From Dehalococcoidia bacterium (lineage in GTDB: Bacteria; Chloroflexota; Dehalococcoidia; SM23-28-2): 33,250 nt of DNA. The notes below the pieces were generated by a model. It ran no database searches. It had not been told where the DNA came from and saw nothing but the letters and a program-made list of their open reading frames with translations. This document shows, piece after piece, positions 1 to 7,461 of this stretch; positions within the stretch are counted from its first letter, which is position 1; each line of letters opens with the position of its first letter. Location of the stretch: contig CP070630.1 in assembly GCA_020356025.1 (NCBI GenBank), positions 1,793,027-1,826,276 of the forward strand, written 5' to 3'. The position numbers were made by a program, and so were the translations under genes.

Positions 1-270
1 AACGACCGACAGGACTCGGGCGACGTGTACATAGTGCTTGGCTCCACTTCCCTGAGCCAGACGGTGGACATCGCCCTGGCCGACCACAGCGCCGCCGTCT
101 TCGGCGAGCAGCAGGGAGACGCCTTCGGCCTGCAGGTCGCAGCGGCGGACTGGGACGGCGACGGCCAGGCCGATGTCCTGGCCACCGCTCGCGCCGCCGA
201 CGGGCCCGACGGCACGCGGGAGGACGCCGGCCAGGCCTACGTCATCCCCATCGGCCCCCGCCTCAAGTAG
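1..270 (+). CDS. FG-GAP / integrin-alpha-type beta-propeller repeat protein (C-terminal end, partial)
   Basis: The reading frame is open from the first base of the window and ends at TAG 268-270, so only the last 89 residues are visible and the start lies upstream. A classic FG-GAP blade is seen: a GDAFGLQVAAADWDGDG stretch followed by QADVLATA, with the aspartate-rich DWDGDGQAD loop that binds calcium in integrin-type propellers. A second partial blade precedes it (DSGDVYIVLG). Such proteins are normally secreted or surface-exposed and adhesive or structural; a specific role cannot be given from this fragment. The end overlaps the 3' end of the convergent 223-aa gene by a few bases. Confidence 0.85.
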   Translation, partial: NDRQDSGDVYIVLGSTSLSQTVDIALADHSAAVFGEQQGDAFGLQVAAADWDGDGQADVLATARAADGPDGTREDAGQAYVIPIGPRLK

Positions 271-934
271 CACCGGAGGAGAGCGGAGGGAGATATTCCA
301 GGCTCTCTTCGTCATATAGGGAATAGAACCAACAACAGAGGCCAGCTTCCGCTAGTCGCTGGAACACACGTCGCAGTGTTGTCTCCTTTTCGGGCGCGAG
401 GAGGGCCGACCAGAAATGCGTCTCGCCCGTGAAGCCCTTCGCTTTGGTTTCCCACCACATGGCTTTGTCCGGCCGCTCTAGCACCGGGCTAGACCCCACG
501 AAAAAGAGGCCACGAACCGGGATGCTTTGGAGGCGTCGCTGGACAACGGCAATCCCGTCTGCCGTTAGACTGCGCTCTGTTGAGAACGGTTTTCCAGTCG
601 AGACGCCAGTGCCGTTGCAGCTAGCCAGAAGCTTCAACTCCCCATTATGCAGGGCATGGGCCACATTTGTGTCTCCTAGAGATAGCTCCAGCAATGCGGT
701 TAGCCGGTCGCCGTGCAGGACACTAATATCGTATGCACTCCATGCGGAGTACCGCCGGCCCAACGGGAGCCGGGTTTCTCGCTCTACCGTCCAGCCCGCA
801 GGCAGTCTCTCACTAAGACGGTCTCTGAAAGCACGCTGCATTTCAGGCCGCTCACCCCGGAAGGTCTGCAAACCCTCCGACCAGTCCTCCCAGATGGAGT
901 GAACGGCTTGAGCCACAACTTGGCCAGCTTCCAT
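263..934 (-). CDS. Hypothetical protein, 223 aa, no recognised family
   Basis: I do not recognise this protein. It starts at ATG 932-934 with GAGGAG about 9 bases upstream, and its frame is uninterrupted. It has no signal peptide or membrane segment and looks soluble. A YDISVL ... LLELSLGD stretch (Asp69, Glu83), followed by NGELKLL near residue 98, has the beta-strand/acidic spacing of PD-(D/E)XK nuclease folds. However, the expected Lys two positions after Glu83 is Ser, so this is only a weak suggestion. Base composition is less GC-rich than in the neighbours and codon use is more mixed (several TTT, CTA and ATA-type codons), which fits an accessory gene. It lies downstream of amrS and the 63-aa gene on the same strand, about 40 bases after the latter, and could be co-transcribed. 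Confidence 0.6.
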   Translation of the reverse strand: MEAGQVVAQAVHSIWEDWSEGLQTFRGERPEMQRAFRDRLSERLPAGWTVERETRLPLGRRYSAWSAYDISVLHGDRLTALLELSLGDTNVAHALHNGELKLLASCNGTGVSTGKPFSTERSLTADGIAVVQRRLQSIPVRGLFFVGSSPVLERPDKAMWWETKAKGFTGETHFWSALLAPEKETTLRRVFQRLAEAGLCCWFYSLYDEESLEYLPPLSSGAT

Positions 935-972
935 CCAGCCGCACTCCTCAGCCGCAGCGGATCAAGACCCGC

Positions 973-1164
973 CTACCTCCCCCACAGGAAGCGCCAAAAT
1001 CGGAGACGGGCCAGCACGCGGCCCAGAATCTTGTTCTTCGCTCGGCGGCCCATGCGCGACGGTTTCCCCGACGTGATCGCTCCAATATCGTTCGAGATCC
1101 TGGCCGCACGGTATAGGATACCGGTCACACTCAAACCTGACCGTTTCCTTAGAGTCGCTGGCAT
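973..1164 (-). CDS. Small basic conserved-type protein, 63 aa
   Basis: This 63-residue protein begins with ATG at 1164, only 7 bases after the amrS stop, so it is probably translated from the amrS message. It is strongly basic (many Arg and Lys), with a pattern ARISNDIGAITSGKP, then RRAKNKILGRVLARL, then an aromatic end (FWRFLW). This looks like the short ARxxRDxxAxxSGKPxxxxRRxxNxxxGR proteins I recall from several bacteria, whose function is unknown. The amphipathic basic helix with a Trp/Phe-rich end would suit membrane-surface or nucleic-acid binding. Family recall is from memory and the function is open. Confidence 0.6.
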   Translation of the reverse strand: MPATLRKRSGLSVTGILYRAARISNDIGAITSGKPSRMGRRAKNKILGRVLARLRFWRFLWGR

Positions 1165-1171
1165 CGCGCCG

Positions 1172-2224
1172 CTACCACCAGATGCCGGGAATAGCCGTCG
1201 AGCAGGAGGGACAGCGACCGCTCTCTATCCGATACTGCCTCACCTGAAAGCCGACCCGCTCCACCAACGGCTCATTGCAGTTGTGGCAGTAGGTGTTCTC
1301 CAGCGAGCGCACCATGCCCGGCAGGTTTCCGGCGTACACGTAGCGGACGCCCGCCTCCTTGCCGATGTCAGCCGCCCGCAGAAGCGTCTCCGGCGGCGTG
1401 TTCTCGCCATCGGTCATCTTGTAGTCCCTGTGGAACGCCGTCACGTGCCAGGGGATGTCAGGCGAGACCGAGACAAGGAAATCGGCGGCCTCCCGCAACT
1501 CATCGTCGGAGTCGTTGAAGCCGGGCACCACCAGCGTCACCACCTCCACCCAGAAGCCCATCTCCACCGCCATACGAATGCCCTCCAGAACGTTCGCCAG
1601 CCTGCCCCCCAGCGAGCGATAGCTCTTGGTGGACATGCTCTTGAGGTCCACCTTGAAGCAGTCCAGCCAGGGCCGCAGATACTCCAGCACCTCGCGCGTG
1701 GCGTTCCCGTTGGAGACGTACAGCGTCTTCAGCCCCTTTTCCTTCGCCAGGCGGAAGATCTCCACCGCCCACTCGGAGGTGATAAGCGGCTCGTTGTAGG
1801 AACTGCCGACGATTTCGGCGCCCGTGTGCACCGCGCCGGCCACTATCTCCTCAGCGCTGATCGCCTCGGGCGCGTGGCCCGCCACCGGGTCGCGCAGAGC
1901 CTGCGAGCTGAGCCAGTTCTGGCAATAGGAGCAGTGGTAGTCGCAGCCCAGCATGCCAAACGTCATGGTGCCGGAGCCCGGCAGGACGTGGTAGAAGGGC
2001 TTCTTCTCAGTCGAGTCGATCTGCAGAGCGGCCACGTACCCACTGGGCACGAAAAGCTTGCCCCCTCGGTTGAAGCGCACCTTGCAGATGCCCCGCAGCC
2101 CGTCGAGGATGACGCAGCGATGGCCACACGCGTAGCAGCGAACCTTGTTGTCGGCCAGCCGCTCGTACAGCTCGCCTTCTTTGGTGCGCGCGTCCAGGAT
2201 ATCCGCTAAGGTAGCAGCCGTCAT
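1172..2224 (-). CDS. amrS: AmmeMemoRadiSam system radical SAM enzyme AmrS
   Basis: Radical SAM enzyme of the AmrS family, homologous in domain plan to pyruvate formate-lyase activating enzymes. The signature CDYHCSYC (C-x3-C-x2-C) binds the 4Fe-4S cluster that cleaves S-adenosylmethionine. Upstream lie CYACGHRC and a further Cys (GICKV), and the C-terminus carries two CxxC pairs (CHNC and CPSC) that resemble a metal-binding ribbon. Length (about 350 aa) is normal. AmrS usually works with AMMECR1 and MEMO family proteins, but neither is present in this window. Start choice: GTG 2233 lies only 4 bases after a TATAAT (2243-2238), too close to be transcribed, so ATG 2224, 13 bases after the hexamer, is preferred. 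The substrate is not established from the sequence. Confidence 0.93.
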   Translation of the reverse strand: MTAATLADILDARTKEGELYERLADNKVRCYACGHRCVILDGLRGICKVRFNRGGKLFVPSGYVAALQIDSTEKKPFYHVLPGSGTMTFGMLGCDYHCSYCQNWLSSQALRDPVAGHAPEAISAEEIVAGAVHTGAEIVGSSYNEPLITSEWAVEIFRLAKEKGLKTLYVSNGNATREVLEYLRPWLDCFKVDLKSMSTKSYRSLGGRLANVLEGIRMAVEMGFWVEVVTLVVPGFNDSDDELREAADFLVSVSPDIPWHVTAFHRDYKMTDGENTPPETLLRAADIGKEAGVRYVYAGNLPGMVRSLENTYCHNCNEPLVERVGFQVRQYRIESGRCPSCSTAIPGIWW

Positions 2225-2237
2225 ACCATCCACCGCT

Positions 2238-2243
2238 ATTATA
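2238..2243 (-). promoter_or_regulatory. Candidate -10 element (TATAAT) for amrS
   Basis: A perfect TATAAT on the minus strand, within TGCTATATAAT, sits 13 bases before ATG 2224. Transcription would begin within a few bases of the start codon, giving a very short leader. No good -35 hexamer was found at 16-18 bases; the TGC in front may act as an extended -10. Confidence 0.5.
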
Positions 2244-2316
2244 TAGCATTGGCTGCTGTTCTCAGCCGCAGGCGCGTGCTACCATACAAAGCTGAGCGCC
2301 AGATAGGAGGCCGCGT

Positions 2317-3810
2317 TTGTCCGAATACGTCCTCGCCCTCGACCAGGGAACCACCAGCTCGCGGGCCATCCTCTTCGACCGCCAGGGCCAGCCCGTGGCC
2401 AGCGCTGGTCACCCCATCCGCCAGATCTATCCCCAGAGCGGCTGGGTCGAGCATGCCCCCCGAGATATCTGGCAGTCGCAGCTTGCCTCCGCGCGAGACG
2501 TGCTGAAGACGGCTGGCGCCCGCGCCTCCCAGCTTGCCGCTATCGGCATAACCAACCAACGCGAGACCACCATCCTCTGGGATCGACAGACCGGCGAGCC
2601 GCTGGCCAACGCCATCGTCTGGCAGTGCCGCCGCACGGCCCCGCTATGCCAGGAGCTCAAGGCGCGAGGGCTGGAGCCCTCCTTCCGCCAGAAGACGGGG
2701 CTGGTCATCGACCCCTACTTCTCGGGCACCAAGGTCGCCTGGCTGCTCGACAACATCCCCGGCGCTCGCGCCAGCGCCGAAAGCGGCGACCTCCTATTCG
2801 GCACCGTAGACTCCTGGCTCCTCTACAAGCTGACGGGCGGCCGCGTCCATGCCACCGACTACACAAACGCCTCGCGAACCTTAATGTTCAACATATCCAG
2901 CCTTGCCTGGGACGAAGACATCCTGGCCGAGCTGGCCGTTCCCCCTTCCCTCCTGCCGGCCGTTCTCGCCTCCTGTGGCGTCTTCGGAGAGAGCGCGCCA
3001 TCCCTTCTGGGAGCAGCCATCCCCATCGCGGGCATCGCTGGCGACCAGCAGGCCGCCCTCTTCGGCCAGGCCTGCTTTCAGGTGGGCATGGGCAAGAACA
3101 CCTACGGCACCGGCTGCTTCGTCCTGATGAATGTCGGCCACGATAGCCTTCCCCTCGGTTCCTCGCTCGTCACCACCATCGCCTGGGGCCTCGGCCAGGG
3201 CGTGGAGTACGCCCTCGAGGGGAGCATCTTCATCGCCGGCGCCGCCGTGCAGTGGCTACGTGACGGCCTCGGCCTGATAGCCACCGCCACCGAGAGCGAG
3301 GCGGTTGCCGCCAGCGTGCCCTCCAGCGAGGGGGTCTACGTGGTGCCCGCCTTCGTCGGCCTGGGCGCCCCCCACTGGGACCCGCTGGCCCGCGGCGCCA
3401 TCGTTGGCATCAGTCGCGGCACCACCCGCGCCCACCTGGTGCGGGCCACCCTGGAGGCCATCGCCTTCCAGACCCGCGACGTCATCGAAACGATGGAGAG
3501 CGAGTGCGGCCTGACCCTCCCCGAGCTGCGCGTCGACGGCGGCGCCGCCGCCAACGACCTCCTGATGCAGATCCAGGCCGACATCCTCGGCCGAGAGGTG
3601 GTGCGCCCGGCGGTCACGGAGACCACCGCCCTCGGTGCCGCCTACCTGGCCGGCCTCGCCGTGGGCTTCTGGCAGGGACAGGACGACCTGGCCGGCAAGT
3701 GGCGCGTGGACAAGCGCTTCCAGCCCCGAATGGACACCAGCCAGCGCGAGGAGCTGTACCAGGGCTGGAAAAGAGCAATTGAACGAGCCAAGGGCTGGGC
3801 CACCGAGTAG
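2317..3810 (+). CDS. glpK: Glycerol kinase
   Basis: ATP-dependent glycerol 3-kinase (FGGY family) that makes sn-glycerol 3-phosphate in the cytosol. The N-terminus has the family's [12 protein letters not shown] phosphate-binding loop. INQRETT-type ([13 protein letters not shown]), IVWQCRRT, the glycerol-contact YTNASRT region and the second-domain [13 protein letters not shown] and [13 protein letters not shown] motifs are all present. At 497 aa it is full length. The start is TTG 2317, preceded by AGGAGG (2305-2310) at 6-base spacing, and the protein begins [13 protein letters not shown] as expected. No transporter or glycerol-3-phosphate dehydrogenase is adjacent. The last codons form one arm of an 18-bp inverted repeat. 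Confidence 0.97.
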   Translation: MSEYVLALDQGTTSSRAILFDRQGQPVASAGHPIRQIYPQSGWVEHAPRDIWQSQLASARDVLKTAGARASQLAAIGITNQRETTILWDRQTGEPLANAIVWQCRRTAPLCQELKARGLEPSFRQKTGLVIDPYFSGTKVAWLLDNIPGARASAESGDLLFGTVDSWLLYKLTGGRVHATDYTNASRTLMFNISSLAWDEDILAELAVPPSLLPAVLASCGVFGESAPSLLGAAIPIAGIAGDQQAALFGQACFQVGMGKNTYGTGCFVLMNVGHDSLPLGSSLVTTIAWGLGQGVEYALEGSIFIAGAAVQWLRDGLGLIATATESEAVAASVPSSEGVYVVPAFVGLGAPHWDPLARGAIVGISRGTTRAHLVRATLEAIAFQTRDVIETMESECGLTLPELRVDGGAAANDLLMQIQADILGREVVRPAVTETTALGAAYLAGLAVGFWQGQDDLAGKWRVDKRFQPRMDTSQREELYQGWKRAIERAKGWATE

Positions 3811-3833
3811 CACACGCCCAGCCCTTGGCTCGT
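3783..3833. repeat. Perfect 18-bp inverted repeat spanning the glpK stop codon
   Basis: Arm ACGAGCCAAGGGCTGGGC (3783-3800) is exactly complementary to 3816-3833, with a 15-base loop that contains the glpK stop codon TAG (3808-3810). The left arm is coding sequence. No T-run follows the right arm, so this is not a standard intrinsic terminator. It may be a 3' mRNA-stabilising hairpin or a terminator of another type. Confidence 0.8.
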
Positions 3834-3856
3834 GATTAGGACTGCAGCCTTAGAGT

Positions 3857-3893
3857 GTGCTCGGAGACGCCAACCACCCTACTCCCCGAGCAC
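3857..3893. terminator. Hairpin between convergent glpK and AhpD-like gene
   Basis: GTGCTCGG (3857-3864) pairs with CCGAGCAC (3886-3893), extended by imperfect GAG/CTC pairing, with a loop of about 20 bases. It lies between two genes whose 3' ends face each other, as expected of a bidirectional terminator, but neither side has a clear T-run. Confidence 0.4.
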
Positions 3894-3906
3894 GACAGGC
3901 ATCTGC

Positions 3907-4302
3907 CTAGACCCCAGCGGGCTGCAGCGATCGGACATGCTCGACGATCCGCCGCACCTCTGCCTTGAACTCGCCGAAGTCGATCTGTAGACCATTGATG
4001 TAGGTGCTCCAGCCCGCGGTCGACTTGGCAAAGTGCAGGGCGTCCTCGATCTCAGCGTCGGTTGCCCCGTGGAGCTTGGCCACCTCCGTGTGGAACAAGA
4101 CGCAATAGTGGCACTTGGTGGCGGCGGCGATGCCAAGCCCGATGAGCTGCCCATATTTGCCTGGAATTGGCCCCTCCTCAAGCTGCACCCGCTTGAACAG
4201 TTCCCACTCCATCTCCAGCGACGAGTCGGGAATGGCCTTGAACATGCTGGGAATCAGACCCAACGTTCCCTCGATATCCCCATACACCTCTTCTCGTGTC
4301 AT
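3907..4302 (-). CDS. Carboxymuconolactone decarboxylase / AhpD-like protein
   Basis: A 131-aa protein of the AhpD/CMD fold. The signature CHYCVLFH (Cys64, Cys67, His71) is the redox CxxC of alkylhydroperoxidase AhpD-type proteins rather than the true decarboxylases. It is preceded by KYGQLIGLGIAAATK and followed by HGATDAEIEDALHFA, both typical of the family. The likely role is a small peroxidase or disulfide reductase in oxidative defence; the partner is unknown. ATG 4302 has a strong GGAGGAG about 6 bases upstream. A leader of about 150 bases lies between its probable promoter (4461-4489) and the start. Confidence 0.88.
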   Translation of the reverse strand: MTREEVYGDIEGTLGLIPSMFKAIPDSSLEMEWELFKRVQLEEGPIPGKYGQLIGLGIAAATKCHYCVLFHTEVAKLHGATDAEIEDALHFAKSTAGWSTYINGLQIDFGEFKAEVRRIVEHVRSLQPAGV

Positions 4303-4652
4303 TTGAACTCCTCCTTCTTTGTCTTGAACCGTTTCGGCATTCCACTTACTTCAGTATCCGCTTAGCCTTCTCGCGCACATTGCGACCTTCCGACTGATCA
4401 CCTCCTTCCCAACGACCACGCTAAAGGCCGACGAGTTTACGCTATTCCGAAAGATATTACAGCATATACCTTCCCTGCCCGCCTGTCAACCTGCCAAGAA
4501 CTAGAGGCGCGCCTTTTCCCAAGAAACTTTTTCGTGGCGCCCTCGGCGTTAAGACACCCAGCTAGCCAGCGCCGCTCAGGTCGCGCCAGCGGCCGACCTT
4601 GCCCCGCCCTTCCTGTAGCGGCTAGCCCCGCCGAATGCTAGACTGGATATGT
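4303..4652. promoter_or_regulatory. Divergent intergenic region with AhpD-like leader and minus-strand promoter
   Basis: On the minus strand, TTGACA (4489-4484), a 17-base spacer and TATGCT (4466-4461) form a good sigma-70-type promoter for the AhpD-like gene. The predicted leader of about 150 bases contains AAGGAGGTGATCA (4407-4395), a near-complete complement of the 16S rRNA 3' end, and short reading frames. One encodes MPKRFKTKKEEFK, whose TGA overlaps the ATG of the AhpD-like gene. Upstream of glcD on plus, TAGACT (4639-4644) lies 8 bases before ATG 4653, which would suit a leaderless transcript; no clear -35 was seen. 4500-4620 holds nothing else that I can name. Confidence 0.5.
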
Positions 4653-6101
4653 ATGACTGACCGCAAGCTCGTCCGCGAACTGCAGGCCATTGTCGGCCGC
4701 GATGGCGTCATTCATGCGCCAGAGGATCTCTTGGTCTACGAGTACGACGCCACCATCGAGCGCGGCCTCCCCGAGGCCGTAGTCCTCCCCACCACCACCG
4801 AGCAGGTCTCGCAGGTAGTCAAGCTGGCCCGCCGTCACAGCCTGCCGGTCGTCGCCCGAGGCGCGGGTACCGGCCTCAGCGGCGGCGCCATCCCCGCCGC
4901 CGGCGGCATCATGCTGGTGATGACCCGCATGAAGCGCATCCTGGAGATCGACGCGGAGAATCGCCTCGCAGTCGTCGAGCCCGGCCTGGTGAACCTCGAC
5001 CTCAGCGCCGCCTTGAGCCCCTACGGCCTCTACTACGCCCCCGATCCCTCCAGCCAGAAGGCCTGCACCCTCGGCGGCAACGTGGCTGAGAACGCCGGCG
5101 GCCCCCACTGCCTCGCCTACGGCGTCACCACCAATCATGTGCTGGGCCTGGAGGTGGTCCTGGCCGACGGCCAGATCGTCTGGCTGGGCGGCAGAACCGC
5201 CGACCGTCCCGGCTACGACCTGAGAACCCTGCTGATAGGCTCCGAGGGCACCCTGGCCATCGTGACCAAGATCATCGTGCGCCTCCTGCCCTTGCCGGAG
5301 GCCACTGTCACCCTGCTCGCTATCTTTGACGAGATGGAGCAGGCCAGCCAGGCCGTCTCAGCCATCATCGGCAAGGGAATTCTGCCAGCCGCCCTGGAGA
5401 TGCTAGACAAGGTGACCATGCGGGCCGTGGAGGAGGCCGTCCACGCCGGCTACCCCCCCGACGCCGATGCCGTCCTCCTCATCGAAGTCGAGGGCTGGCA
5501 GGACAGCGTGGACGAGCAGGCAGAGGCCGTACGCGCTATCTGCGAGAACATGGGCGCTCGCGAAGTCCGAATCGGCTTCACCCCCGCCGACCGAGAGGCT
5601 CTGTGGGCCGGCCGAAAGGGGGCCCTGGGAGCCCTCGGCCGCCTGGCTCCCAGCTACTACATCCTCGATGGCACCGTACCCCGCAGCAAGCTGCCCCAGG
5701 TACTGCGCGGCGTCTACCAGGTCGGCGAGAAGTATGGATTTCCCATCGCCAATGTCTTCCATGCTGGCGACGGCAACCTCCACCCCAACATCGCCTTCGA
5801 TGAGTCTCAGCCCGGCCAGGCCGAGAAGGTGCTGAAGGCGGGAGCCGAGATAATGCGCCTCTGCGTCGACGCCGGCGGCACGATCACCGGCGAGCACGGC
5901 GTCGGTATGGAGAAGCGCGACTTCATGCGCTGGATCTTCTCCGACGATGACCTGGAGGCCATGAGGCGCATCCAGGTGGCTTTCGCGTCGGAGCAGCGCT
6001 TCAACCCGGGGAAGATCTTCCCCCCCACCGAAGACAGCGGCGAGACCGCCTCCCACCAGCGAGCGGTCATCCAATCGCAGAGGCCCGACGTCTCCATCTA
6101 G
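4653..6101 (+). CDS. glcD: FAD-linked oxidase, glycolate oxidase subunit GlcD-type
   Basis: Flavoprotein of the GlcD/D-lactate dehydrogenase family. The N-terminal PCMH-type FAD-binding domain is shown by VVARGAGTGLSGGAIP and by GGNVAENAGGPHC and GYDLRTLLIGSEGTL. The C-terminal FAD-oxidase domain has NVFHAGDGNLHPN and GTITGEHGVGMEKR, which carry the active-site residues. It oxidises a 2-hydroxyacid (glycolate, or possibly D-lactate) with GlcE and GlcF, passing electrons to the respiratory chain. The three genes lie in order on one strand. Start: an in-frame ATG at 4635 adds six residues, but neither start has a Shine-Dalgarno sequence, and ATG 4653 is 8 bases after TAGACT and begins with the family-like MTDRKLVRELQAIVG. 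Substrate choice between glycolate and lactate cannot be decided here. Confidence 0.92.
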   Translation: MTDRKLVRELQAIVGRDGVIHAPEDLLVYEYDATIERGLPEAVVLPTTTEQVSQVVKLARRHSLPVVARGAGTGLSGGAIPAAGGIMLVMTRMKRILEIDAENRLAVVEPGLVNLDLSAALSPYGLYYAPDPSSQKACTLGGNVAENAGGPHCLAYGVTTNHVLGLEVVLADGQIVWLGGRTADRPGYDLRTLLIGSEGTLAIVTKIIVRLLPLPEATVTLLAIFDEMEQASQAVSAIIGKGILPAALEMLDKVTMRAVEEAVHAGYPPDADAVLLIEVEGWQDSVDEQAEAVRAICENMGAREVRIGFTPADREALWAGRKGALGALGRLAPSYYILDGTVPRSKLPQVLRGVYQVGEKYGFPIANVFHAGDGNLHPNIAFDESQPGQAEKVLKAGAEIMRLCVDAGGTITGEHGVGMEKRDFMRWIFSDDDLEAMRRIQVAFASEQRFNPGKIFPPTEDSGETASHQRAVIQSQRPDVSI

Positions 6102-6120
6102 GCTGGAAGAGAGTAGAGTA

Positions 6121-7461
6121 TTGGCAGAGGAAAGCCTTCTCCACAACCTCCTCGAGTCCACCCTGGACAGCCAGCGCGTCTTCCCTCAAGAGGAAGCGGT
6201 CAGCTACGCCGTCGACGGCGTCATCCCCCAGGTAGTGGCCATGCCGGAGACCATCGAAGAGGTGGCCGAGGTGATGCGCCTCGCCAGTCGAGAAGATGCA
6301 GCGGTCATCCCCTGGGGCGGCGGCACAACCATGCGCCTGGGTAACATCCCCCGCCGCTACGACATCGCCCTCTCCCTCTCCCACCTCAACCAGGTTGTGG
6401 AATACGAACCCTCTGACCTAACGGCCACCGTTCAGGCCGGCAAGACCCTGGCCGATTTCCAGCGTCACCTGGCCGAGCACAGCCAATCCCTTGCCCTCGA
6501 CCCGCCGTCGGCCCAGGAGGCCACCATCGGCGGCATACTGGCCGTCAACGCCTCCGGTCCTTCCCGCCACGCCTATGGCACCGCCCGCGACCTGATCCTG
6601 GGGATGCGGGCCGTGCAGGCCGACGGCCGCATCATCAAGGCCGGCGGTCGCGTGGTCAAGAACGTCGCCGGCTACGACCTCGGTCGCCTGTTCATCGGCT
6701 CCCTTGGTAGCCTCGGCATCATCGTCGAGGCATCCTTCAGGCTGGCCCCCGTGCCCAGAGCCGAGAGGACGGCGATCGTCTCACTTCCCTCCGCCCGAGA
6801 GGCATGGCGGTTCGCCGCCCAGACGGCCAACCTCGGCCTGCGCGCCGTGGAGTTGCTCAACGCGGAGGCAGTCAGGCAAGCCACCACCCCCAGCGCGCCA
6901 GCCAAGGATGGCTACGCTCTCGTGCTGGCAGCAGCCGGCGAGCCCGCAGCGCTGGAGCGTTCCCTCAAGGAGATAGACGAACTCTCCCGCCGGACGGACG
7001 CCGCCTCCTTCGCAGAAATCGATGAGAGCGCCCAGGATGAGCTCTGGCAGGCCATCGCCCGCCTCACCCGCCCCTCGTCCAGCGACGCCGCCCTGGTCTG
7101 CAAGTCGGCTGTCCTGCCGTCGCAGGTACCCACCCTCAGCGAGCAGATAGAGACCGCGCGCCGGGAGCTGGCCATTGAGCCGCAGGTGGTCTCCCATCTC
7201 ACAGCAGGCGTCGTCTACAGCACCTGGCCCTTTCCTCAGGACGAGGACATCCAGCGCCCACTCGATGTGGTGACTAAGCTTCACCGCACCGTGGCTCGCC
7301 TCGGTGGCAGCCTGATAGTAGAGACCTGCCCCTCCGCTCTCAAAGAGAAGATCGATGTCTGGGGCGAGCCCGCCGCCGACTTCCCCCTCATGCGGCGGCT
7401 CAAGGAGCAGTTCGACCCTCAGGGCATCCTCAACCCCGGCCGCTTCCTGGGAAGGCTATGA
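6121..7461 (+). CDS. glcE: FAD-binding oxidase, glycolate oxidase subunit GlcE-type
   Basis: Second flavoprotein of the complex, 446 aa, starting at TTG 6121 after a purine-rich GGAAGAGAG. The PCMH FAD domain is recognised by AAVIPWGGGTTMRLG, TIGGILAVNASGPSRHAYG and VKNVAGYDLGRLFIGSLGSLG. The C-terminal half is divergent and lacks the GDGNLH and GEHG motifs of GlcD, as expected for GlcE. It ends RFDPQGILNPGR-like (EQFDPQGILNPGRF), a family hallmark. The stop overlaps the glcF start by 4 bases (ATGA), so the two are translationally coupled. Confidence 0.9.
   Translation: MAEESLLHNLLESTLDSQRVFPQEEAVSYAVDGVIPQVVAMPETIEEVAEVMRLASREDAAVIPWGGGTTMRLGNIPRRYDIALSLSHLNQVVEYEPSDLTATVQAGKTLADFQRHLAEHSQSLALDPPSAQEATIGGILAVNASGPSRHAYGTARDLILGMRAVQADGRIIKAGGRVVKNVAGYDLGRLFIGSLGSLGIIVEASFRLAPVPRAERTAIVSLPSAREAWRFAAQTANLGLRAVELLNAEAVRQATTPSAPAKDGYALVLAAAGEPAALERSLKEIDELSRRTDAASFAEIDESAQDELWQAIARLTRPSSSDAALVCKSAVLPSQVPTLSEQIETARRELAIEPQVVSHLTAGVVYSTWPFPQDEDIQRPLDVVTKLHRTVARLGGSLIVETCPSALKEKIDVWGEPAADFPLMRRLKEQFDPQGILNPGRFLGRL

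Noticed and set aside
713..2209. Long plus-strand open frame opposite amrS
   Set aside because: It runs antisense to a clear radical SAM gene; high GC makes long antisense frames common, and its sequence is His/Arg-rich without domains.
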